64,000 nt of DNA from Tyto alba. Taxonomy: Eukaryota > Chordata > Aves > Strigiformes > Tytonidae. The stretch spans positions 3,867,278-3,931,277 of the forward strand of contig NW_024881296.1 in the NCBI RefSeq assembly GCF_018691265.1, written 5' to 3'. The position numbers and the translations under genes were made by a program. This document shows positions 1 through 11,900 of the stretch, in pieces. The notes below the pieces were generated by a model, which saw nothing but the letters and a program-made list of their open reading frames with translations, was not told the origin of the DNA and did not search any database. Position 1 is the stretch's first letter, and every line of letters starts with the position of its first letter.

Positions 1-3000
1 TCTGGATAGAGGCTTGGTTAGGACCAAGTACTACTGTTAGGAAAGGTTGATTGGATTCTGAAGAAAAGGCAAGTTAAAATTTGCCTACTTTCCATTCCCT
101 TCCCCTTCAACCTATAATTTCCTCTTCCTCAGATATTCTTCTATTTACCTCCAAACAATGAACTTAATCTTGTTTCCCTATATTTTTCTCCGTATTCCCT
201 GTATTACTGAACAGAAAATGTGTGTGGCCCTTTCTCATAGATCTTTCTTTACAGCTCTTGAGAAGCTAGAGCCCTCAGTGGTCATCCTTAGGAGCTGGCA
301 TGTCACTCAGATAAAATGGCCTTTTCTATTTGAGTGGCATGTGGTGTAACCAAGTATTCTTGAGCAGCGTGTCTGCAGTCGTTGCTAGATTATAAAACTG
401 ACTTTTCCCAGGATTGCAATACGCCTTTGAAAACAGCCAGTCCTGAAAATCCAGACATAGATTAAGTGCATGTTTTGAGTCCACTGTGGAAAAAAAATTT
501 ACCTTGCACCTCTATATTTAGATGTATATGTATATATAATGGGCATGTGATTATTTACATATTTATATGTATATTATACATGAAAATACAGAAGCTTGGA
601 AGACATGAAACCTGACAAAAACACTAGGGGTCCTTCTTGGCAGTGAAGCATTCGGCAGTTTTGAAAAGAACAGAGCCAATTTCTGAGACAAATTTAGCTT
701 TTACTGGAAATGCCTTCTCTTGAGAAGGAGGAAAGAATGGAAAAAAGAGAAAAAGAAAGGTAATTTATGACTTGCTGTTTAATACCTTCCTGGACGAAAT
801 TCACTTTTGCACTTTTTGTCACCTTTCAGCTCTGAACTGGAGACTGGCCTAAGCAGTGTTAGGGCTCGTCTATCCTCTCTTGAACTTCCCTGCTGAATTT
901 GCAGGCATCAGCACAAAAGAACCCAAATACAGCTTGAACCTGGACCTCGGAGGGGGGTGGGGACCTGCCAAGACTGAACTCAGTGCTCAAGCTTCAATAG
1001 CCCTGTAAGAATGCGGTTGAGAAAGGGAAAGGAGATTCATTCCTAATGAATGCAGCTTGAAATATATACTTCAAGACTTAAATGAATAGGTTTTTAGTTA
1101 CAGTGTGGTGCAGAGAAGAGTAGATGTGGAACAACTGCTTACACAGACATAAAACAGTCTCTCATTCTCTCACACTCTCTGGGTCCCTTAGGATGTAGTT
1201 GGGCAGATGGATACACACAAGTGCAGAGGAATGCTCAACAAAAAGGAAGACAGACAGAGAAAAGATCTTATGCAACAGAAACGTAATTAAATCCTCTAGT
1301 AATGAGACCCGGAGCTTGTAATTTCACATTTGCTGGGCATGTCATTTACACCAATTACAGGTTTGCTGCTTTAAAAGTATATTTCAGGGACATCTTTCTA
1401 GCTGGAAATCACAGGAATTACTACTCCCATCATTTTTATATAAAAATAGCTGGGAGAATGTTTTTAAAGGCTTTTAATGAATTTTAAATGCAGTAAATCT
1501 CATTAAGTTTTTAACATATTGTTTTCAATTAAAGCATTTGGCAATAGATATTGTTGTGACAATATTTTCCAGTACCCTTACCATCACTGTGTATGTTGTA
1601 TCCGGTGTTTCCCATAAATGTTTGTGACAAAGGGAACAAACAACTCAGAAATACAATACTGGATATAATTTTTATGGTCTCTACAGCATACTTGTACCTA
1701 TGCAGTTAAATGATACAGTGTTTGCAAATATGAAACTTATACAAGGCTATAAAAAGTTACAAAGACAACATTTTCAAGAGTTCATGTGGTAAATTAGTTG
1801 CTTGCCATTTTCCCTCTGGATTTCATTGGGAATTGTGGACCTCGTCCTTTCAGTATTTTACAAAATCTCATCTAAGAGCCTACTTATGAGTTCCATTGTA
1901 GTTGCAGTGTATCTAATTAGGCTTCCTAATGAGCTCAAGGTCTGCGCAATACTGCATATTTTGCTTAATGTCTCTGAAATCTCAGTAAATCCCAACTAAA
2001 AGACCTGGACTACCAACTATCAGGATTGCCTCAAGTCTCCTGACATATCCAGTTTCTTTCATTTCTGTGACTGACATCATCACAGATTAAGAGTGAAGCA
2101 AAGACATCTGAACCTGACTGACTATGTGGTGATATCAAAAACTTGTGTTTACCACACCTCTGTTTCTACAGAGAAAAGTTGTTCATGGGGAAAAAGAAAA
2201 CTGAAATTGATAAATTTGGCCCTTTGCCTGGAAATAGTAGACATCTGGCTGCTCATGATGTAGCACACATGCAGACAATCTATGTTTATAGGACATTTCA
2301 AATCAGTCCTATATGTGGTATGAATGGATACTTCTTATTATACATATACAGATTGTGTAACAAATCTGCATGTTATGCATCTGCTCAGTGGATGCACACA
2401 GGCCTCATGCATTCTTGGTGTATCAAATGCATAATCAGTAAGCATGCAGACTAATTGCATATATCTAGGCTGTATTAGAATGACTGAGCACATGCGGATC
2501 AGTCTGCAAGTGCAGCAGATGTGTTGCATTATCTGCTGCACTGGACACCGAGGCTACATCTATACTAGAAAATGAAATATGCTATTCTTTGGCACTGAAA
2601 CAATTGATATGGAGTGGCCCACATCCTTATTATTAAACTCTCTTTTCCTCCCAGATAGATCAGTGGCATCCAAACTAATCAGCAGGAATAGTTCACAGCT
2701 AATTCATGGCCAGGTCCTGAACTGTGCCTGAGAATTGTTGGGAAAGAATTAATGCCACTGAGTCAGACCCATACAAGGATCATTCTAATAATTTACCAGT
2801 ATAGATGAACGAATTCCCATGTCCATATCTGTTTCTTGGCCCTTTTAAATTCATGGTGCAGCCTAAATGTACTAATCGGTGCATATGCACACCTTTCTGT
2901 CCTGGAAATCTCTAGAAATAATCTGACAGTTAATAGAGATGAGTTAACATAGCAATAGCAAAACCCAATAATCTCTAAAATCACAAGGCAGGGCAGCTGC

Positions 3001-6000
3001 TAAACTAAGAATTACCAGCTGCAGAAGTAAAGTCTCAGTCTCCTTTTTAAACCAGTAGACCACACAACCCTTCAACTCTCTCTGTGTCCTTCGGTGAATG
3101 TGAAAATCATCAAGATTAATTTCCATCTCATGTTATTCAAAAGTACAGTAACTAAGAATGAGGTCAGTTAAACCTGTTTAATATTGTGTCTAAACATAAA
3201 AGTAGTTTCTTAAAAGCCTTACACATATAAAAGTGTACAGAAAGCCAATAGCTACTCAGGAAAATATTCCCTGGTGTCCTTCCATTCAGCCTCAAAAATG
3301 TTTCAATGAGCCCCAACAAAGGGAATGACACATAGTTAAACACCTTATTCTGGTAATAGGATTAAGCCAATAAATTCACCCTTCCAAAAGTAGTGTTTGG
3401 AACCAGAACTACAGGTAGATGAATGTCTTAGAATTGAACTGTGGATACATTTCCACTTCAAGTGAAAAACACTGAAAATATCCTACAAGTAGATTTTGCC
3501 AACTCAGATGTAGGCATACAAACAGCTACCAACTACAAGAAACATTATGAAGTACAGAAATGTTTATAAAATGGGAGTTCTCTGTGGTCCATCAGAACTG
3601 TCTACAAAGAGACTTAAAATCAGTTTTGCTGAAAAACCACTTGTTTATTAACATGTATTTATTTGATTAACCTATTGATTATTCACTTGCCTGCCTGTTC
3701 ATCTACCTGTTGAATTTTTGAGTTAGTGAGCCATCACTGAATACACTTGAATACAGCAGTTGACTAGCCAATGTATATGCATATTATGGCCAAAATAAGG
3801 AGGTGCCTGACTGGAGATCAGCCACAGCACAGTCTGTTGTACCCTGTCTTTTACCTGGAGAATGGTGTCAGGCCCCAGCAGAAGGCAGAGATGTCCTAGT
3901 ATCTGTATCAGGACACTCAGCCTGGAACAACATGCTGCATGGGAACCCACCCTTCGCCTTGCCTGAGAAGAACCTTTCCAGTTTTCTTCTATGCAGCACA
4001 GACCAGGACCTAGCAGGATGGGATGTAACGTTATCTGGGAGGTTTTGGGGCTGCAGTCATCATCATGAGACACCATTTATCAAATGAGTCAACATCCGGA
4101 GTTATCACTTAGGCCCTGAGGAAACTTTAGCATTAAAAAGATTTATGCCAGAGAACATATGATTTGGTTTACAATACACTGTTTTATCTGATAAAAATAA
4201 GTGCAGAGCAGTTGCCAAGAGAAGAGCAACAAGGAGCAAAACCAGTGCAACAACACTGTTCCCATTTAGTTCACCTTTAAGAAGTTTGCTAAATAGCTGG
4301 AAAGAATTTTCACATACATTTATCCCAAGCATCTAAAATCCTCCTTTGTCATCACTGCAGAGCCATCACAGGATGTGCCCAGCATTTCTTAGAGTGCTTT
4401 TCCCTCCATAAAATGTCAAGGTTGCAAGTACTTCTAAACAGTTTCAAATCCCAAATGATTAACTGAATAATGAAGCAGTCTGTAGTCTCACTTGTGCATG
4501 TTGTAATTCAGCCAAAAAAAAGCAAAATACAGTGAGATTTCTAAACCAAACTATTTGTGGGATGTCACAGAGGAAAAATATTATAAGAGTTGGGAATAGA
4601 ATCTTTTAGAATTAACTCAAGAATACTTTCTAGACAGATATAATTTATGAAACAGAGAGTAGGTTGCAACTTCAACTAAGGAAAGAAAATACCTGTTCTG
4701 CATGCATTTTGGACAAACACAACTGAAAAGAGAAGCAATTCTCCCTTACAAGAAAAAAATACACCCCGGTTTCAGCAGAGTATTTCCAGGCCAAGAACAG
4801 CTGAATTGATTCTTCCTGTGTGAGCCATGACTGTAGCAATTAGTGACTAATACAGATCATGTCAACAGCTGGCATTGATAATGTTATTCAAAGGTTTTAT
4901 TTATAATCCCTGCATCTGATATCATCTAGTGTTCTCTCAATAGCAGTAAGAAGAGGTTTTGTAAACAGCCACACCGAAAAATGAAGTTCTACTGCAGTGG
5001 ATTATTTTCCTTGATTTTTATTTCTGGTCCATTTTCTACAGTTTTATTTCACTTCATCTCACAAAATATGTCCTTCTAAAAGAAAGGCCTATAGAATGAG
5101 AGAAGTTTCACTCACTGTCAGTGGCCTACCTACAGCTTACAAGGACATATAAAGTTTGACTCCTGAATGTGTCCTGCCAACAAAAAATTTAAGACATTGC
5201 CATAGATTTAATTTATCCATCATTCCTAAAACGTTCTGTTTAATGTGAAATGGTTTTCCACATTTGCACATCAGAGAGTATATGAAACTAAAATTTATGG
5301 TCGTTGCTTTCCTAGGAAAGCATCACTTTATAGGGTTAGAACTCAGTAAAATGTGAATCATATCCACTAACTGATGTTGGGTTTAAGTTAATTTGCTAGA
5401 ATTACTGATTATCAAAACCTTATGTTAGAATTAGAGATGACCCCAAGCTCTCATATCATAAAATAGGAAAATACAATGATCCAGTCCTGGTTTATCGCAT
5501 TGTAAAGACCCAGTGAAGTTTAAGTTTACTCTGGGTCTGAATTACCATAATTATTCAGTTTCCAAATCTGGTTATTCATTTGAGCTTCTCCATTTGGAAC
5601 ATTATAACTTACCATCAGGAACATTTCTGTTATCTTTACTAATAGATCAGAATTAATAACCTCTGATTAGCGTGGATTACTGTGATGAGGTGAAAACTCA
5701 GATACACGTGTACAAACATGTCTACCCTCCTGTCCTTCATTCACGGTAATATAAACCCTGTAAATCCATAATGCAGTCAAGACTCCAGGAGCTTTCTCTG
5801 ATCTGTTTATCAGCTGGCACTGCTTTAACCATGGTAGCATTCCAAAACACTAGGACAGGAGTAATTTCTGGAGGAACTGGATGTGCTTGCCTAGAAAAGG
5901 TTCAGAATTATCAGGCTGGAAGAGTAACAAGGACACAGTAAATTTTGTGTTCCACAGTCATTAGGAAGAGACAACACGTTGTTTTTCTGGAACAGTGGAA

Positions 6001-6218
6001 TGTATTCATGGTTCAGTTAGTGTTACAAACATTTTGGATAATTTTTGAAAATTAATTCCCCGTTTACTTCTCTCTGCCTTGTATCCATCAAAGTAAGGAT
6101 TTCAGACACTGTAAAATCATCCCTCTAAATCTGAAACACAACTCTACATTTCATTTTGACTGTATCATGCTAACAGTTCATAAAAGATAGGGCTTCCCTT
6201 AATTTAATTTTATGATCC
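1..6218. other. Intergenic, no gene seen
   Basis: AT-rich single-copy sequence downstream of THBS2. Apart from the candidate enhancer at 1284-1531, two points stand out. About 2260-2540 is rich in ATGCA/GCATG words. About 4800-4960 has an E-box CAGCTG, GATAA and TTCAAAGG close together. Open frames such as 3723-4076 minus and 2143-2454 plus show no family signature. Confidence 0.7.
1284..1531. promoter_or_regulatory. Candidate homeodomain-rich enhancer
   Basis: Eight TAAT/ATTA cores within about 250 bases (1284, 1300, 1319, 1354, 1417, 1475, 1502, 1528), mixed with GGAAAT and followed by ACAATATT and GCAATAG, which resemble SOX cores. No repeats and no open frame. It has the look of a conserved developmental non-coding element, inferred from composition only. 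Confidence 0.3.
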
Positions 6219-6778
6219 TGTACTGGGTCTGGCTGGGATGTGGTTAATTTTCTTTGTAGAAGCCTGTATGGTGCTGGTTTGAATTTGTGACTAAAACAGT
6301 GTTCATAGCAGAGTAGTGTTTTGACTGTTGCTGAGAAGTTCTTTCACAGCATCATGGCTTTCTCTTTTTTCCAACTCTGTACCCCAGTGAGTATGTTTGG
6401 GGTGCACAAGAAGTTGAGAAGTGATGCAATAAGGACAGCTGACCCTAACTGACCAAAAGGATATTCCATGACATATAACATCATTCTCAGTAATTGCTCA
6501 GTAATAAAGCAGACCAAGGGGGATTTGGGACAGTAGCCATTGCTTGGAGACAAGCTGGGCGTCAGTCTACTTGTGGGAGGTGATGAATGATTGCCTTTGC
6601 ATCACTTGTTTTGTTTTGTTTCCTTTCTTCTTCCTCTTTCCTTTTCTAACTAATCTATCTTTATCTCAACCCACTAGTTTTCTTAGCTTTACTCTTTGTA
6701 TGCTTTTTTCCCAGTCCCACTGGGGGATGAGAGAGAGAAAAGTGGTGCTTAGCCACCTACTAGAGTTAATCCAGAACA
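6219..6778 (+). mobile_element. Solo LTR of an avian endogenous retrovirus (ERVL-like)
   Basis: About 560 bases starting TG (TGTACTGGGTCTGGCTGGGA) and ending CA. It contains wording I know from bird LTRs: TGTGGTTAATTTTC, GACCAAAAGGATATTCCATGA, a poly(A) signal AATAAAG at about 6503-6509, TTATCTCAACCCACTAG and CCCACTGGGGGA. The flanks GATCC (6214-6218) and GATCA (6779-6783) look like a 5-base target duplication with one mismatch. No internal retroviral genes are present, so it is a solo LTR left by recombination. The family name is uncertain. Confidence 0.75.
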
Positions 6779-8260
6779 GATCATTAAAATGTTCACCCCA
6801 TCTGACTTCAGCTACCAATAGGTATGGTTCAGATAGTGAGGCTAACCTAAGCTTTTCTTCTCAGCTTCCTCTATAATCATTTGAGAGGCACAGGAAAGGA
6901 CTCAGCTCACTCATTTCAGACAGCTGTTCCAAGGGCTGACTTGCTGTTTTTGTCAGTTCCTCTCCTCTCATTGTCTGAAGAGGGAACTTAGGAAGTGCCT
7001 CAGGGGCTGATGTTAGCAAAACCAGAGGACCAGTGTGGAGTTGGCATGGGCAAACTGTTCAGTACTCACTTCACTACTTATATAGGTTTTGGATCCCTAG
7101 CTTTAGATTGCCCAGACAGAAACATATACACAGTAATACATACGTGTATTGATATGTGTACCATGTTTCTCAGACAAGAGTCTGAGGCCAGAACTCCGGG
7201 GAGAACAGTCCCACCTTTCCTGTAAGGTTTGGGTACCAAAGCCACCAAAGGGGCTTTCAGTGTCTAGAAGGAAAGAGGAAACCTTTTAAAAAAAGAAAGC
7301 ATTGCAGTCTGCTGAGTGAAACATTAAAATCAAATGTTTGAAAACAAAGCCCTCCTCTAACCCAGCATATTTTCTCAGCATGAGTCCTCTCCAGTTTTGC
7401 TCTTCAGTCCAGCCACTTTCCATAGCTTCTTCCACTGCCACAACTTTTGCAGAAGCTCCCTTGGGGCTTTGGGTGGGCTCCCTGATGCAAGCTGGCAGGC
7501 AGCTGCCCTGAGGAACCCTGTGGGCTTTGGCGGCACTGCAGACTCACTGCCTGCTCTGGCAGGCTCTGGCAGCTTGGACTCCGGATGCCCTCTCTCAGCT
7601 CTGTGTTTGCTGTCAGAAAGGAGGCAATTGCTCCATTTTCCCAGTGAATTGTGCCCGAACCTCTGTCATAAGCATAAAGTCTTCTATGTTAGTCCAAGGC
7701 CATGTCATTTTAGCAAAGTATAATATCCTGTACACATTAAAATGCAAGCAGGCAAATGAAACAGGCTGTCCATAAGAATCAAACTTGCTATGCATTTTTT
7801 CTGAGCATGAATAGTAAATCTGGTGTGCACAGGAGGCATTTAACTCCCGTTGCATGTGCAGACCACGTGAGAAGAGACAGTTCAAGGGGCTTAGTCAACA
7901 CTTCCTGGAACCTGTGCAGTTGCACAGTGCTGGGCTGGCTGCATACAGCCATCCACCATGGCACACAGGAACAGAGCTTCCAACCAAAGCACGCAGCAGT
8001 CTGAAATCTTGGACATATGACTGACAGCATGTCTAGTGTCTCCAGATGAACAGCAGCCTGATAAAATCATCTGGTCTGCAAAGGCTACCAGTCAGCCTAG
8101 GCATGTATTACATTTCCACTTTAAAAGAGATTCAAGTAGAAAAATCAATATGGCCAGGAAAATGTGGACACTTGGTAGTCATGCCGAAGTTGGGTTGTGT
8201 GGTATCACAGCTCTCTTGCTAACAGTATCCTTGTTAGCTCATTGAAACCTTAGAGAGGCT

Positions 8261-8304
8261 TGTCTACACGAGGTTCAAACACAGGAGTGGCTGCAGTGTA
8301 GACA
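8261..8304. repeat. Short inverted repeat, possible decayed MITE
   Basis: TGTCTACAC at 8261-8269 is repeated inverted at 8296-8304 with 26 bases between. Similar words (GGCTTGTCTACAC) occur in terminal inverted repeats of small amniote DNA transposons. It is too short to assign. Confidence 0.3.
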
Positions 8305-8688
8305 GTCATTTGATTAATGTTATGAAAGGAACAATAGACAAAGATGTGTTGCCAAGCATAGTTCTGAGTTGCAAAAGGAAGCAATGGAAACATGAGGTAA
8401 AATATTATTTTTGGATATTAGAGACTGCATAGTATGGAATTTTTTGGAATTCACTTATATTTGTTTGGCGGCTTGTTTGATTAGGACAGATAGCATTTGG
8501 ATTTGTTTTGTAGTTTTTCTTCTAACCACATTTTTTGGCCTTTAGACATGAAACATCATGAAAGTAAAATTAGGAGGAAATAATTATTTCCATACTCTAA
8601 GAACTGTTCTTTGCATCTTACGTCCCTTTCTTTCCTCCTAAGATTTTGCAACACACCTGTGTTAAAAACTCAGTGCTGATCATGGAAG

Positions 8689-8910
8689 ATGATAAAACAG
8701 TCTCCTCTGACTGCACTAGAATATATCTTGGATAACACTCCTGACTGTTTGGATAGAAAGTGCATACATAGGAAGAAAATGAGGGACATACTGAACTTCA
8801 GAAGAAAAACTTGGACAAAAATGACTGACGAGCAGAAAGAAGATTTAAAATTATTTGCCCTGGGGGCCGCTGCTGTGTTTCTGGTGTTCATCAATAGCCT
8901 TCCAGAGTGA
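8689..8910 (+). other. Unassigned 73-codon open frame with a membrane-like segment
   Basis: The frame ends in a segment MTDEQKEDLKLFALGAAAVF then LVFINSLPE, which looks like a charged linker plus one transmembrane helix. The first half is basic and cysteine-bearing. An in-frame TGA at 8677-8679 limits upstream extension. A good acceptor-like sequence (TTTCTTTCCTCCTAAG) ends at 8642, so it could lie in a spliced RNA. I do not recognise the protein, and the opposite strand is open over much the same interval, which weakens the case. Confidence 0.2.
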
Positions 8911-11900
8911 TAATCTCAAAACCACCCCTATGAGGGGCCCAAACAGAGCAGTAAATTGAGTACTATGAATTAGTAGTGATAGCTGCATATCAGTGGCTAA
9001 ACTTCAAATTTAGGTTCTAAAATGGATTATCATGGTGCATATGCAAAGGATCTTCTTCCCTTCAAAATAAAAATCATGTTGTAAGTATGAATAGCTAATA
9101 TTGTCTGAAAACATCATGCTTTTCAGCCCACTTTTCTGACTCAAATCCCCAAGAAAGTGATACCATGAGCAGCTCTCTGCTTTGCTGATCTTGTCAGATA
9201 TTTTTCTTACCAGAGATAATGCTGGTAAAATTTGTGAATTCAGGGTAAAATTTCTGTCCTCAGAATGACTATATCTGGTACTGTACAAGAAAAGAATTTG
9301 TTTTTTTCTCTTAGAACATAGATTGTGACCATATGCGGTGCAGCTCTTTTAATTGTTCCTTCTTTGATTTCTGTCCTTTGGACAGTTCCCATACTGGAGA
9401 GATCCTGGAAATAATTTTGGAGTCAGAAATTCTTTCTGTGTAAAAAATCTGAGACTTCCTGCAGCTGTGGGATATGAGCCAGCAGACAGGAGATTTGGAC
9501 TTTCTTGCTAACTCCTGCACAGTGCATGGCAGCAGAAAGGCCCATAATATCATCAAAATTTGATGTGGAGGTTTTCCACTTAAGAAACAAGGCAACAATG
9601 AGTGTTAAACACTCGAACAGAGAGAGAAATAAAAATATTATCTGGTTATTCAGGAAAGCTATGTACATAGCTTTTTCACACTAATTTCCATGAAGAGGAA
9701 ACAGTATCAGACATGGCACCTGGCCCACTTACTCCTCTGTCTGGCAAATCTTTTCCCCTTATCCACTCCATGGCCTGGACCTGGACCACACATAAGGGCT
9801 TCATCAGACTGATGGTACCACATGAGCATCCCGAGCACTCATTCCAGACAGAAGGGAGAATTGGTCCCAGAATAAACAACCTCAGGGGAACATGCTCTGC
9901 TCTGGAGATGGGAAAATATGCCAACTGGGTCATAATGGGTTATCACTTATGTTAGCAAGATAGCAAAAAAGGATATTTGTCACTATGAGTGAAATTTGAG
10001 CTCTAGGGAAAGTCAAGAAGAGGTTGACATTAGCTTCAGTGATGACAGGATTTAACTCCATGTCTTCATGGTCAAATTTAAAAGTTTTTCAAGTAAATAC
10101 ACTAAAAGCATTGCAAAGACAATATGAACCACTTTAATCCAAATAACCTCTCACAGAGGTTTCAGACTGTTTACTCACTGGTTTATGAAATATTATTTTA
10201 ATGGTTGAGAAACCTGGATTTTTCTGGTAATTCTCCCTTTAGTAGCCAACCATGAACTGGTAAATTGCCACCATGCTATTCTTCTTCATTGGGAAATCTT
10301 AGACGAGGTTGCTATTAGTTCAGGAGTCTCTTCACTACCTGTTGCTTTACACATTCTAGGTTTTCCCAAGACAAATATTTTAAATGCCATTAAAACACAA
10401 ATCCAAACTGGACAAAGCCAAGCTTAAAGGTAGTGGTATCCAAGCTGGGCATATGTGGCAAGCAAGCATATGAGGAGAAGAGTATTTATGATTAATAGGT
10501 GCAAAAATACACATATAAAAGGAAAACAAATAATTAGTTACTAGACTGGAGTAGTCAATCTAGCCTTCAACAGGCATTGCAGTTCCATCGTGGACTTTTG
10601 ACTATGAACCTCAAAAGAAAAGCTATGGTAACATAAGTGAGGACTAAACTTCAGTGGCTGTCTGGATAGGGCAGGCAGCTGCAACTTTTCTTTCCTTTAA
10701 TGGGACCTGCTCCAGCCACACCGCACCACAGCTCTTCCCTGCTGCTGCTGTGCCACATCCCATACTGTCTACCAAATGCCCTGAGAACAAGCAGAAACAA
10801 ATATAAATACTTGTTCCTTGCCTCCTAACAAATGTACAGTGTTTAGCTAAAGTTAAAATACTTAGCCATATGCTTATCATATGTTTGTTGCTGTGGCTTT
10901 GCTTTGTGCTAAATAATGTTTTTCTCCGTCTTGAAGCACAGTTAATTTAAGGGAGGGCAGGAGACAGTGGTCTAAGGTACCTCATAAGGGACAAATTTCT
11001 CATTTCCTCAAGGAAAGAGAAAATGTAGTGAAATTTTAAAAAAATAATAAATTCTTGCACTGTAGTACAGAAGCTAAGATACTTACAGGATGGGTCTGCT
11101 GGACCTCAGGAGCACCAGTGAATGTTAGCATTTAACGTTTATCCCTTACCTAAGCTCTTTTCTAATACATAATATTCAGTGCAAAACTTTCTGGAGTGAG
11201 GTAGAGGCTAACCAAACCATTCAGCATCCAAAGATACAGTACCAGAATATTCTGGTCAATAGCTGTTTAGCATCTGCTGCATCTATTTAAAAGCATCTAC
11301 TGCTCCTTGATGATACTTAAGTATTATAGTCAACAGTGGTCTAGTCTATACAATCAATAAGGTTTTGTTCTGCTCCTACACTCAGGCTTCTTCATTAAAG
11401 ATGTACTGGGGTGTCGAACGGATCCCCATGGGGCTGGCAAATGTGTTGCAGGACTTGCAGGAGATTGATGTCTTGCTGGGGGTCAGACAGAATGCCTGGG
11501 GCATTAAATGCCCATGTACAAGCTGTATGGATGTTGATGAAGCCTGGAAAGTTATTCAGCAGCCTACTGCCAAGTGTATGTCATAGGGTCAGGTTAATTA
11601 CTTCACATGGGTTCCATTGACTTTATTGACTGGAGTGCCAGTGAGTGCTCAGACATTAGTTCATGTACAGAAACCTGAATGAAGCTGGAGCTGAATCCTG
11701 CCCTCACTGAGCATATTCCAGAACGATTTACTTAGATCTTTCTTGGTCTTAACCCTGCTGTATTGCCATGAAGACTAGGATTCTCTCTTCTACTTAGAAA
11801 ACAGAGGCAAGATTTCAATTTCTCAGTCCTGCACTTTTGGTCACCTAGATATTGAGTATCTGAGTATCTGTTGGCACCTTAGAATGACTAAAAGCAGAAC

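Noticed and set aside
11365..11586. 73-codon plus frame that looks mildly protein-like
   Set aside because: No recognisable domain, no splice or promoter context, and an overlapping frame is equally open.
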